Positions 33,006 through 44,908 of a stretch of 64,000 nucleotides of DNA are shown here, in pieces (position 1 is the first letter of the stretch; the number at the start of each line of letters is the position of its first letter). The DNA is from Scedosporium boydii (Eukaryota > Ascomycota > Sordariomycetes > Microascales > Microascaceae). The DNA lies in the NCBI GenBank assembly GCA_002221725.1, contig NJFT01000205.1:1-64000 (forward strand), given 5' to 3'. The notes under the pieces are model-generated. The model did not search any database and was not told the DNA's origin. It was given only the letters and a program-made list of their open reading frames with translations. Both the position numbers and the translations under genes were made by a program.

Positions 33006-35343
33006 TTTGCCTCCTGCAAGATATACATGAGCATGCTGCATGATATTCCTCACCGGTTGCCGTCAAGCCGCTACGTGCATCGTTGCCCAGGACGGGAGAC
33101 CAAGACGCCGTTCAATTCGGCCTCTCTTGTCCTTGAAAGCAATATCTTTACAGGTCCACCGGGTGTAACCGCAGACGGCATCTCCAATATCTCACCCATC
33201 CACCAGCACATGAGAAGGTTGTGCTGCTTCGTCGGCTGCCTCCCGATAAGCCGGCACTTTTTCTTCTGCGGCGATAATTTTCCGCTTCTTTCCACGATAT
33301 GAAATAAGCGAGCTGAGAGTGAAGGCCGCTATTTTATTTTCCTTGTATTTTCCTCCTTTTTTTCCTTTCTCTACGGCGGCCGAAGGTGTTGATGGAGGCC
33401 AAGAAGGAGGGAATTGAAAATGACGAGTGCCGTGCAGAGGAGCATTGCATCTGATAGAGCACAAGATCACCCGATGTAGACGATGAAAAACTTTACAAAG
33501 TACCTCAATATAAGCATAGAAGCACAATCAAGGTCGAGACGGGCCACGCGGAGAATCGGGCAAGAGTTCCCAAATATAATCAGCATGCAGGAGAGAGTGT
33601 CGGAAATTACTCAAGTCTATCCGTACAAACAATCAGCGGTTAGGGACGGGGCGGGGATGAGTTGAGGCCCTTGAGGGTATTGATGCTCTCTAGTCCACGG
33701 TTGGGCATACCTGACTGGGAATAGTGGGAGTTGCATCAGGTTTGAAAAACGCACATTAGTTTTTTACGGCGTCGACACACGGGAGGAATGGTCAGAGAGG
33801 AACGGGCTCGGGAAATGGGAGGGCATCGCAGACGATGACGTGCGTTGCTTAACGATCAAATGCAGCATTTCATCGATGGAGGGTTCAGAATTGCATTGTG
33901 GTCTACTTCGTACAGACAGCCATCGCTCCTTGCGGGTGTCTTGGCGCAGGGTTCGCGGGACTTGGTGTCCCCTGGCGCCACCAAAGCAGGGGGATCGAGA
34001 GGGGTGAGTCGGATCGAGTTCGGGGGCGGCTTCCACAAGGTCAGGACAAGCTTCATTGCTCAATTCATCATTGATCAATGTCATTGAGACTTTGTACCAT
34101 GTACTTCATGACTGGCGGGGTTTGGTGTGGTCGATTGGGGTTCCAGGCCCTACGAGGCATCATTTGATGGGAGGAGCTGTGAACCACGAGGTACCGAGGT
34201 ACTGATGACTGGACTGTCCAGCGTCCCGTTGCCTCTCCAAACTCTTCAACATGTGGATCCCAGTTGCCATGACTGGATTCTCTCCGTCACAATGATCCAA
34301 GACACGACTAAGAGAACGTTTCCCCATCCATTGTCAACTTGTGATCCAAGTCGAGAAACATCCACTAACGACACGTTTATTTGGAGAGCACCAGTTGAAA
34401 CCAACCTAGTCCGAACCTGCGGAGCAAAGTGTACGCTACATTCGTACACGACGTTTTAAGCTCTTGAATTTGTGTTGGGCACATGAGGGGAACATGGACT
34501 GAACCATGTCCCACTACGTCAGACCTTGCAGGGTGTGACATGAGCATGTACAAGGTACAATTGTACCATGATTGATGATGCCCCACTCAACTCAATTCTC
34601 GACTTCCAAGGACAAAAACCACACAGAAAAAACCAGGAAAGTCCGATTGGATGCGGGTTGCCGCAGGTACCCCATACATGTATTGATAGTACCCGCCGAA
34701 CAAGGGTGGCACGAAGGAGGGGCACGACAAGAAAGGGAAAGAGCGAGAAGTACGAAAAAAATTGCAATTCTCTTGCCCGCGAACTTTTTTCCACCGCAGC
34801 GGCCAAAAAAAACCCCAACCCCATCATCTCCCACTGCAGTTCTCCCACAAACATCTCTCTTCTCAATTTTCGTTCTCTTTGTTATGCCCAACTTTATATC
34901 TCTCCTCTGATATCATAGGGAGATCCAATCCCTCCAAACCGTGTCCAGCGACTTGGCCACCTCAAGCCGCACTACCAAAAACGATCGTCCGCTAGTAGTG
35001 CCATCCTAGGGCCGAGCCACCAAGGCCCGGCCGAACCCGTTTTTACGTACACAGAGCGATAACACACACTTTCTTGAAGAGACTACGCCTCTCGACTACC
35101 AACTCAATTCCGATTCTCCCTCTAACAACTTAGCTGCTTTAACCTTGCCCTCTTTCTTCATCCATTCCATCTTCAACTTCATCAATCCCACTCTATAGCT
35201 TCCACGTCTACCCCACGCTTCTTTGCCATATCCACCATCTCTCGCCGTTACTCTTCTTGCGATCCTCGAACGTGCCTGGTGTCACGAGACCACCCACTCC
35301 TAGAGTCGAACTAGTCCAAACAATCAGTCCGAGACTGGCCTTT
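33006..35343. other. 2.3-kb intergenic region, no gene seen
   Basis: No frame shows convincing coding character. A perfect 14-bp palindrome GGTACAATTGTACC lies at 34554-34567, and TACTTCGTA lies at 33904-33912. From about 35050 the sequence becomes C/T-rich, as expected for the start of the SPE2 transcript leader. Confidence 0.5.
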
Positions 35344-35536
35344 ATGAGCCCGAAGGATATCATTCGATTCCTCTCCAAGCCTCGCAAGTATGTATTTGCC
35401 TTACGCTTTCCTGAAATCCGCCTTGCTTCTTCTGAAAGGACCTCTCCTCAAGGCACCTTTCATCCTTTTCACGAGGGCCCAGAGTCGTCATGGCTCGTGA
35501 CAGTAGCTAACCTCTGCAAATCACAGGCCTCGATAG
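35344..35536 (+). other. spliced upstream ORF in the SPE2 leader (putative)
   Basis: An ATG at 35344 in the long leader opens a frame MSPKDIIRFLSKPRK. A well-formed 139-bp intron (35388-35526, GTATGT..CACAG) then joins it to a quick TAG, giving a 17-codon peptide. Without splicing the frame stays open to 35586. Polyamine-pathway mRNAs in several eukaryotes carry regulatory upstream ORFs, so translational control of SPE2 is plausible. Conservation has not been tested. Confidence 0.35.
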
Positions 35537-36144
35537 CACCCCCTACACAACCTCAACACTTAGACTTCTCCCTCTCACAGTTCTGACTGGACCTTCTGTC
35601 AAACACACACCGCATAAAACACACACCACGCTCGCAGCTCTCCACCCCCCAAGAGCTCACCGAGTCTCACCCAGATAGCCTCGTCTGCTGGGCCCGATAC
35701 TCCACCACAGGTATCGGTTTCTGCAAGAGCGAGGTCGCCGAAAGCGAGTCATCATTCCGTCGTTCAGAGTCGTTTTCCTACCCCTCCGCGCCCGGCCACC
35801 ATAACGTCCCTTTAAGAGACGTTAAGCTACCCATCGAACCACTGCTGCTGGCACCGCCAGCACTTACAGAAAACTACGCCTCCTGTGGGCCTGCTCTCTC
35901 AAACGGACCCCGCATAGTTCGTTTGAGCGGCAGCTAGTGCTCCGCGGAACCCAAGAAAGGAGGATACGTCCTCAATCTGAAGTCCCCGAGTCTTTTCGAT
36001 TTTTCGATTCTACGCCGACGCGACGAGAAATAGCTCTCGCCTTTGTTCAATAACCCCCCTTCTCCGAGCTTCTCAGTATAATTGTCTTGCTGAACGGTCC
36101 CGCGTCCGCTTTTACATCGATAGTCGAAGAAACCTGCTGCAAAG

Positions 36145-37880
36145 ATGCTCGTCATGCCAGTTCCTAGCAGCTACACCTTCTCGCCTTCCCAGGCGACTCC
36201 TCACCTGACCATCAACCACGATGTCGCTTCCGACCTTGACTCAACCCATGCCTTTGAAGGTTAGTGTCCTCGTTGCTCACGGTGTCACCCGATTCAGGCG
36301 ACAATCCAGGAATTTCGAGGGGAGAGTGAGAGGAAGAGAGAAGAGCTAACACAGTCGATTCTTGCTTAGGTCCTGAGAAGCTTCTGGAGGTCTGGTTCGC
36401 CCCAAGCCCTACGTCGCTCCCTCCGAGCGCCCAGCCAACTGGCTTGAAGGCAGTTCCCGCCAAGACCTGGGAGGCCATGTTGGACATGGTCAATTGCCAA
36501 ATTCTGTCCGTCCTCGAGTCCGACCGCGTCGATGCCTACCTTTTGTCCGAGTCGAGCATGTTTGTCTTCCCCCACAAGATCATCCTGAAGACATGCGGTA
36601 CCACTACTCTCCTGCTCGGTCTCCAGCGCCTGCTGCATATCGCCGCGGCCGATGCCGGTTTCCCGTTCCACAACGCTAAGTGCGCAACGGAGATCAAGGC
36701 CGCGGCCACGCCTTACAGATTCTTCTACAGCAGGAAGAACTTCCTCTTCCCCGATAAGCAGCGCGGTCCCCACCGAAGCTGGAAGCAGGAGGTCAAGTTC
36801 CTCGACGACATGCTGGATGGCGGCAGTGCCTACATGGTCGGTAAAATGAACGGAGACCATTGGTACCTCTATCTTACGTCTCCATCGTTCGAATTGACCC
36901 CGCCCAGGACTCCCGATGAGGAGCTCCCCGAAGCATTCAGCGGTGTCATCCGCGCCGCCAAGATCCCCGCCGGAACCACCACCTTCATGCCCTGCTCTGC
37001 CGAAGACATGAACGACGAGACTCTGGAGATTCTCATGACCGATCTCGATCCGGAGAATGCGAAGCAGTTTTATCTTTCACACGCGAGTGCGGTCGCCTGT
37101 GAGAGAGATGCTGCGCCGAAACCACTTCAGAACGGCTACGCCAACGGGACAGCCAGCAAGGAGTTCGATGATGTAGACATTTTCAGCAACGGTTGCGAGT
37201 CTGACTTGCACGATCCAGCCCAGGCCGATGCGGAGCCCGCCGCTACCACCGAGGGCCATGCACTGGGGACCGTGGTCTCTGAAAATTCCGGTCTTTCATC
37301 CGTTTACCCCACCTCGCTGTATCCCGATGCCAGAATCGATGCCTACATGTTCAGCCCCTGCGGATTCTCTGCCAACGGCGTCATTCCCGCTCCTCGCCAT
37401 GTCGATACGGAGGCTGGTGTGGAAGTGGTCGCGAGTGAAGGTTTGGTTAATGGCGATAAGGGCGAGAATGGCGAGCATCTCGAGTCTGCGCCTTCCGGCC
37501 CCGCCCATTATTTTACCGTCCATGTCACTCCCGAGCCTCACTGCTCCTTCGCATCGTTTGAGACCAACGTCCCCGGCGAGCCCACCGGACGAAGCACGAC
37601 CGAGATTATCGAGCACGTTGTCAACATCTTTAAGCCCGGCCGATTCAGCGTTACGCTCTTCGAGGGCCATGGCAAGCGCGAGAACGCCTTCGTCCAGGAT
37701 GACGAGGACTGGGCTGCCAGCCGTCGCAAGCACATCACGCGATTCCTCCAGCCCGTTCCCGGCTACCGACGAGTCGAGCGCATCGTCCACGAATTTGACG
37801 ACTATGACTTGGTCTTCCGATACTACGAGCGCGACGGGTGGAACGGCATCGCCAGCACCCGAGTGGGTGAGGACGATTGA
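36145..37880 (+). CDS. SPE2: S-adenosylmethionine decarboxylase proenzyme
   Basis: AdoMetDC makes decarboxylated AdoMet, the aminopropyl donor for spermidine and spermine. It is made as a proenzyme that cleaves itself and forms a pyruvoyl cofactor from an internal Ser. The cleavage region is visible as YLLSESSMFVFPHK (Glu-Ser-Ser) and the substrate region as ILKTCGTTTLLLGLQRLL. The substrate-site segment HASAVACERDA and the C-terminal HVTPEPHCSFASFETN follow. One intron of about 111 bp (36259-36369) separates the first exon, starting at 36145 (MLVMPVPSSYTF..), from the rest. Total length is about 540 residues, as in filamentous ascomycetes, whose proteins are longer than animal enzymes through a central insert. 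A long 5' leader with an upstream ORF precedes it. Confidence 0.95.
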
Positions 37881-38731
37881 GAGCTGAATCAGGTATCTCG
37901 ATTGCCTGTTTGTGTTGTTTTCTTCATGTCGATCTACCGTCTGTCGCTTCCGCTTGTTTTAAGGGTGAAGGGGGACCTGGGCCCCCCCTTCAGTTTGAGA
38001 CGAGGGCCGCCCACTCACAGCCTCCGGTCACACATGGTCAATAATGGGATACTGAAAAGTGACATGAGGATGAATTGTTACTTTCTTGACGCTCACTGCG
38101 GTCACCATTGCACAGGGACATCCGGCAGTATGTTTGGTAACTGTAGCCGGTTACACTTGATAGATGTCTTGCTTAGCAAGTTGACTGAATCTTAATAATT
38201 TATTTATCATTAATGTCGCCGGCACCAACCAGTACAAGTCCACGCCGTTATGTAACCTAAAGACGACTTCCCTTGTATTAACTTCAGGAGTAGTCCGTAC
38301 GGGTCTAAGGATTCTCGGGTCACTTATCCCTATCCTCCACCTCGACAGACTTTACCTCCATCCCAGACAAGTAACGAACGGCCTACGTAGTAGCCAGAGC
38401 CAATTGGGAAGTCTTTTACACTAAACAGCAGGCAGGAGATTGTAGATTCTGTAGCCTACCCTTTTTGAAATCCGCATGTAAATCAAGCAAACATGGATGT
38501 GTTTAAGAGATGTAAATTCACGTAAATTCATGTTCAGGGAGATAAGCGTGCGAACGAGAGGAATACTTTTAGTACTCGATAAGAACAGCGCCCCTATCTT
38601 AAAATAAAAATTATATAGAAATAAAATAAAATAGAAAATTGAAGAGGGGGGAAAATGGGAGACAGGCAGGACAGGGGAAAAGAAATGGAAAGAGGCGAAA
38701 AGGCAAAAAAATCAAGATCTTCTAGAATCTA
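37881..38731. other. SPE2 3' flank, no gene seen
   Basis: The interval between the SPE2 stop and the tRNA is A-rich around 38600-38700. No coding frame is convincing. Confidence 0.5.
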
Positions 38732-38817
38732 TGCACTAGCCCGGAATCGAACCGGGGGCTAGTCGAAACTTGTGAATTACATGGCAACGACCAATTTTAC
38801 CACTAAACCACTAGTGC
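38732..38817 (-). tRNA. tRNA-Gly(GCC) with a ~15-nt intron
   Basis: Read on the minus strand, the acceptor GCACTAG pairs fully with CTAGTGC, followed by discriminator A. The T-arm is CCCCGGTTCGATTCCGGG. The anticodon stem GTCG/CGAC encloses the loop TTGCCAT, giving anticodon GCC. The loop is interrupted by about 15 nt (starting GTAATTCAC) directly 3' of the anticodon, the canonical position of a nuclear tRNA intron. A T-rich run follows downstream on the minus strand, as expected for RNA polymerase III termination. Confidence 0.88.
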
Positions 38818-39150
38818 CTCGATTGTTGAAAGTACTTCGCATTAATCCGAGCTTTACAGGTAGATTCATCCAGCAAAGGTCTGACGGATTAATCCCAGGT
38901 CGCAAACTCTCACATTTTAAGACTACGAAGTGGTAGAAACGGGGGAAAGAGGGAAAACGGGTAATTCACTAGGTATCTTATTTATCGAGATTCAAGACTT
39001 GCATGTAAACGGCAGCTACTTGCTAGTAGTACTATCTCTTGTTCAAACACCCGACGCCTTAAAGGCCCTCCTGAGGTTCAATTTGCTCAACTTTTGCCTC
39101 AAAACATCCCTCTTACGAGGACGTCCACTGCCACCCTCCTCACTTGGTTC

Positions 39151-40571
39151 CTAACCTGGCGTAGGTGGTGGCGTCGGATCCGGCACGAGGGTATACCGAA
39201 TGGCAAAGGTTCGCTCGTGACGCGAGTTGAGAGCCTCGATACCCCGTCCGGACCAAACTGTGCGCCAAAACTGGTTCGTGAAAGGCCGTAGCGCCTGACG
39301 CGAACCTGGCAGCTCTCGGCCGTGTACAACCTCTGGCCAATCTGAGCCTGTGGCCTGGTGATGGATGGAAGAAAATCGGGCCCAGATATTCGCCGGAGAC
39401 TCAGGGCTCTCTGGCTTGCGATCTCCCAGCGCGATTTGCGACCATTGTTGTTCCTGGCCTGGGGGGATAATATAATAGCTGCAATCGGAGGGGCCTGGCT
39501 GCGTCGAAGCGAACTGGAGGAGGATCACTCCCTCATATTCCCTGCCCCCGCATTGCCAGGACGAATTAAGACGTCCCTGATACGCGGGACCAGGAATATC
39601 CCCAATTACCTCACCTTGAAAGACGGCCCAGAGAAAGGCGCGAAAAGGACTGAAAGCCGTCCATACAATCGGGAGCTCTGGTGAGGCTCGGGTGATTTGA
39701 TTGCTATTTGACGCGCCACGGAGGAAGGGAGTGGGGCCAGCGAGCTCGGCAATAAAAACTGTGTTGGGGCTAGTGATATGTATGGCGGTTCCATGGTAGA
39801 CGTAGACAGCGCCAGGCGAAGAGGGAGACCAAGTAGGGGAGTGTGGGCAGGCTCCTTCTAGGTTCCTAGTGAAGTCTAGTCTTCTCCAGGCCTCAGACAA
39901 GCTGGGCCCGACAAGATTGATCTGGACACAGGAGCCACCGTCGTCGATAACCCCTGCCTGGGGTCTAGGTGAGGGAGAGCCAGGACCCTCCGCCGGGCCA
40001 TCGAACTGAGGGAGAGGCTCGACCACACGCTTGTAGCAGCATGCCGCAATTGCCTGGCATATATCCTCGATCCATTTGTAGATCGGCCTCTCGCGAATGA
40101 ATTCATTTGCAAGATTTGCGGTCGAGTTTGGAACCGCGGGTGTGACCGAATCCGAAGCGGCAGACCATCCAACGAGATCTTCGAATTCATCGCATTTGGC
40201 CCCAAGATGCTTTAGGTACTCTGGATCGAATGCAGGGGAAATTACTTGCAGAAAATCGTTCACCGAGGTCGCCATCCTTGGGTTGCCTGCGGACACATCA
40301 TATCAGCTTGGAGTGTAACGAGAAGAAGAGGTTACATGATGGAAAGGGAAGAAATATGAAGGAGAGGCCTTCGGGGACACTTACGGGATTCGTCAGTTAG
40401 ACTTTCACGAAGAGAGAAAAGGACTTTCTGCGAGAGGTAACGCCCGACGTACTCTGGGTGGTCAACCTCTGGAAAGAAAGCCTTGAAGCTCTCAGCCAAT
40501 GCCGGCGAGAAGTAGACACTGGCTTCCTTGCATGCCGCAATGGGTGCGACCTGGTAGGGTTGCGGGTTCAT
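39151..40571 (-). CDS. unrecognised protein; weak ADP-ribosyltransferase-like pattern
   Basis: Two exons, 40384-40571 and about 39151-40284, joined across a ~100-bp intron (GTAAGT..CGCAG), encode about 440 residues. I do not recognise the family with certainty. The N-terminal half looks helical and contains a cysteine pair (AACCYKR). The C-terminal half contains VYVYHGTAIHI, then TAFSPFRAFLWAVF, GVILLQFAS and YYIIPPGQEQQWSQI. The spacing is reminiscent of ADP-ribosyltransferase folds, in which a Y-H-G-T strand, a Ser/Thr-containing helix region and an acidic or polar residue form the NAD site. That reading is inference only. No signal peptide or membrane segment is visible. It lies alone between the tRNA and the psi-factor oxygenase. 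Confidence 0.6.
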
Positions 40572-41187
40572 CGTGATTCAAGCTGAGCGTGGGGATCTCT
40601 GGTTTTCGAGGGCTAAGTTTCGAATCACAGCCGAAACGGTGTGAGGATGGGTTGTGAGGGATGTGGAGAGAAACGCCCACACAGGAAACCCAGTTTCCGC
40701 GGAAAGGGATGTTGAGATGAGATTGATGGGAAGTAACGGCCGGGTTCGATTCGGAGCTGAATAGTTGGAGCTTATTCAGATCGATGAGCCATCCTTCCTC
40801 GGGCCTTCCTCACTTTAGCTCCCCCGCCTACTAAGTTTCCTAGATAATGAAGACTTCTAAAGATACTTTAGTTTCTTAATAACATAATGATAAATCCGAG
40901 AATATCGACAATTGCATATATTTATGATGTTTTTATTATCACCCATAATTAAGGACCACCTTGGATGAGGGAAACAAGCCTACGTCCTTCTCGAAGTCAG
41001 TCGGATCGGGAAGGCGAGGTCGAAGCGAAGACCAGACTCTTCTTGATAGGGTCGATCACAAGCCAAGTGTTATCCAATTTGCAGACTTCATATCTAACAT
41101 ACAGCACAGCAAACTCAGGCGAATCGAGAAAAAAGACACAATCTATCCAAGCTTCATCGAACAGAAACCCTCAGGCCCTGACCCCCA
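40572..41187. other. intergenic, no gene seen
   Basis: The interval contains the promoter of the unrecognised gene and the 3' flank of the dioxygenase. It is A/T-rich around 40850-40950. Confidence 0.5.
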
Positions 41188-44100
41188 TCACTCATCCCAC
41201 TCAACCTTCATCGTCGTAGGAACAGGCCAATACCCACTCTGATCGGCAAGCATATAAACCCTCAAACCCGTCCAAGCTCCCTCCTCCGCCTCCCTCTCCC
41301 TCTTCCCCTTAACCTGCCCCTTCCACTTCCTCGCCGGCATACTCTTCATGTGTCCCCTATCCCCTTCCGCCCTCCTCAAATTCTTCAACCCCACAATCTG
41401 CTTGAACAGCGCCGTCTGCGCCACGATGCTGAGCTCCATGCCCGCGCACTTGTGCGGCCCGGATCCGAAGTGGATGTACGACGAGATGGGGCGGTCGAGT
41501 TTCACTTTGTCGGGCTCGGGGAAGATGGTTGGGTCGCGGGAGGCGGAGGCGAGGGAGAGGAGGAGGCGGTCGCCCTTGCGGATGGGGAGGTGGAATTGTG
41601 TTTGGGAGGGGGGCGTGAGTGGGTTGACGTGCGTTGGGTCGGAGGGGTTGGGGATGGCGGGGACAGAGTCGGGGAGGGAGGTGGCGGTTTGGACGTCGCG
41701 GTAGACGGCGACGGTGCCGCGGATGCGGGAGCCTTCGAGCATGCTGTTCGAGGTGGTTAGCTTTGTTGGATTCTCCTTGGGAGACCGCGAAGGGGTAGCG
41801 GGACTTACTATTTCGTGATCTTCAAATCAGCTTCGTCGGTGTTCTCTTGCGCCAGACGATACAGCTCCTCAAGATGGTGCTTATTCTCCTCTTCCAAATA
41901 AAAATCAAGACACTGCGCCAACAATGCCGACTGATTCGGCACATTTGACGAAATAAACGGCAAAATTGTGCCCCTCACACACTCCTCCACACTCTTATCC
42001 TTCTCCAGCAGATGCCGAATCAACTCGTGTCCGTACCCCGCAATCGCCGGGAAGCCCTCACCGCGCCAGTACCCCCGGACGCTCTCGACGGCGTCTGTGA
42101 CGATGCCCACCTTGTCGACGGCATGCGCCGCCACTATGACCAGGCGCTCGAGCTGGCCCGCGAGTTCCTTGGCTACAGTGCGGACCTGCGAACTCTTGGC
42201 TATGTCGGAGTCGAAGAAGATGGAGGAGAAGATGGCTGTTGCGGCGAGGTAGAGCTCCTGCTCTGTTAGCACGCCCCAGGGGTTCTCTTCGATCTTGATG
42301 GGGAGGTTGAAGAGCGCGGCGCAGAGGCGCGTGTTGGCGAGGTTGATGACGTCACGGACGATATCGATCTCCCGCGCGTGCGTGCCGGGCTTCTTCTTTT
42401 CTACCTCAGATGCCGTCTCCCACGTGTAGCTATATTTCTTGAGAAGGACCGGCACCATCTTGCTGTAGAACCGCGAGACTTCCGATTCCCAGGCCTCGGG
42501 CCCGTAGAGCGCATCGAGGACAAGATTACGGCTCTCAGCGTTAGCTCTTTTATCGCCGGCCAAGCAGAACGTGGCACCGGGCGCATGGCCGTCCTTCTCC
42601 GTGAGGAAGCGAATGGCATCGCCCCAGACGACGGTGTAATCCTTCTGATTGCCGAGGACCTTCTTGACGGTATCATAGGAGCGTACGAGAATCAGGTCTC
42701 CGACGGGAGAAGGGCGGTCCCACGAATACAGATGGTCCTTGTGGATCTTGGCAAGGAACTTTGCGTTCTCCGAGGGCACCGTGAAGGGGAAGTGGGCATA
42801 AATGCTATCACGGCGGAAATGGTTCGGGAATGCTCGGAACACGAGCTTGTAGATGACGTGGCTGTTGTCGACCTTGGCATCGTAGCTCGCCTCGTTGAAG
42901 CCCCAGTTCGTGAGGTGTTTCGGCGTGTAATCGACCGTGTAAAACCTGTCGCCGCGCACGAGCACCACGGCGTCGGAGAGGATAGCTCTGCTCGTGGTAA
43001 AGTTGACGCAGAGGCCGCTGCCAGGGTCGATGGGTGGCTTTGCCTTTTCGATGACGAGGCCGGGATACAACTCCACCGAGTCGGGGGAGTCGTAGAGGTT
43101 GCGCAGCTTGGTGGCGACTTCGGGATCGGGGTTGATGTCCTCGAAGGTGCGGTGGCGCGTGAGGCCGAAGAACTCGCGGAACTCGTTGAGCGTCGCAACG
43201 TTCCACTGCCGAGCCTGGATGATGCCGAGGATCTCGACGTGCTTGAGGACGGGCGGCACGCGGTTCGCGCCAAAGGAACCCGCGACATCCTCGACGGACT
43301 CAAACCAGACCTTGACAAGGTCGTCGTCGGGGAGGCTGCCGTCTTCCTTGCGCTTGATCTTGTGGAATTGGCGCTTCACGGGGTCATCGTCGAGAGCAGC
43401 CTCAAACGAGTGCAGCTTCCCGAGGAACTCTTCGAATTTCATCGCCTCGGGGTCATCCGTCCCCAAGATCTCCTTGAACGCGTCGTTGGTCCATTCCTGG
43501 TCCCGTACCGAGATGGCGCTGTGCCAGCGGTAGAGGAAGTTGAATTCGACCGATACTTGGTTACCCGTGGCTTCAGGAGTGGGCTTGCTGAAGATGTTTT
43601 GGCCGTCCTTGATGCGCGGGTCGAGGGCCCAGGCGGTGTCGGAGCGGTTGACGTTGAGGATGGTGCGAACGTAGTCGCGGAGGATGATGTTGACGTAGAG
43701 GCCGCAGGTGACGAGACGGCCTGTTTGGAAGAGGTCTTCGTCGTATTTGGCCAGGGCGGCGGCGCGGAGGGCCTCTTGAGTAGCTGCATCCTTGCCTTTA
43801 AGTTCTTGGGCGGTAGGCTCCTTCTTGAAGCGGCCGCCTTCATTGATTCTAGTTGAGGGGTTAGTTTAGGATACTCCTTGGCGGACGTGAACTGATACTT
43901 ACGCTGCGAGCTGGGTTACCACGTAGTTGTGGAACCTGTTGAACATGATGATGAGCACACCTACGCCGGGAGGGAAGCCGTGGACTCTCTTGGACGAGAA
44001 GGAATCTGGCTTCAGTCTACCGGCCTCCAAGGCGCGGACTGCAAGCTGCTCTTCCTTATTGCGCCCATAGAGAGGAGCAAGATCAAGGTACGAGGAAGTC

Positions 44101-44908
44101 AGGTTGATGCCACTCCTCTTTCCATCCTGCAAAAAAGCAGACCGTTAGTACCGAAAAGGGATTTCCCTACCCTAAGAATGGAATAACTCACAGATTGAAA
44201 GATATCATGAGTGATAAGCGTCGCCATATAGAACAACACACTGGAAATCTTATTCGGATGCTCCTGAAATCCCTCCCCCCTCCTCATCAACGTATCAAAA
44301 AGCAAACTCGGCTCCGGCGCATCAGGCCTCTGATACGTCATCGGCGGCGTAGTCCTCGCATATGGCGTTCCCGCGGCCCCCAGCTGCGGCATATACGGGT
44401 TATTATTCGACCCATCCGCCTCACGATACTTGAACTTGTCATCCAACGTCGTGAGCACAGGATGCTGCAGCGAATTATAGAGCTGATGAATAAACCCGCT
44501 CTCAAGCGCCGCGCCCTCCCGCGAAGACGTCGGCAGCTTCGACAACAAATCCACGATGCGCTCGAGGAGGAGCTTGCTGTCGTCCTGGACGCCGTGGACG
44601 GCCGTGTGCAGGAACTCGAGGAGGGTCTCGACGTCCTTGAAGCCCATCTTTTGGAGGTCCTCGAGGATTCCCGTCGTGGCGGTGGCGTCGACAGTGTTGC
44701 CGGCGGTGGAGTAGGGGGTTTTGGGGATGGCGGAGAAGGAGCGGAGGATGGCTTTGGCTACCCAGGAGAGGCGGGTGGAGAGGTCTGGGGATGGGGGGGA
44801 TTTGTTGCCGGAGGAGGAGGCGGGGGAAGGGGGAGCATCTTTGGCTTTGCCATTGGAGTCCTTTCCATCCTGGGAGCCACCCAACAGGTCGAGGAATTTA
44901 TCAGCCAT
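41188..44908 (-). CDS. ppo: psi-factor-producing oxygenase (linoleate diol synthase type), dioxygenase-P450 fusion
   Basis: A bifunctional oxylipin enzyme. Its N-terminal animal-peroxidase-like heme domain dioxygenates linoleate or oleate; the C-terminal P450 domain isomerises the hydroperoxide. Four exons cover about 1,150 residues. The dioxygenase part shows TLITHDIFQS (distal His), TSSYLDLAPLYG, FNRFHNYVV and LYRWHSAIS, where Tyr-Arg-Trp-His carries the radical Tyr and proximal His. The P450 part shows SSNVPNQSALLAQ in the I-helix region, the ExxR-like EGSR, and the cysteine loop FGSGPHKCAG. Introns lie at about 44130-44190, 43859-43913 and 41740-41812. Ppo enzymes influence sporulation and secondary metabolism. 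The precise regiospecificity (5,8- or 7,8-diol) cannot be set by eye. It is complete with both heme sites intact. Confidence 0.93.

Noticed and set aside
35527..35938. Ornithine decarboxylase antizyme with programmed frameshift, considered because of proximity to SPE2
   Set aside because: The downstream frame has none of the conserved antizyme C-terminal motifs I know from ascomycetes.
42378..43856. 492-codon plus-strand open frame
   Set aside because: It is the antisense shadow of the psi-factor oxygenase gene, whose minus-strand protein has clear heme-enzyme motifs; the plus-strand protein has none.
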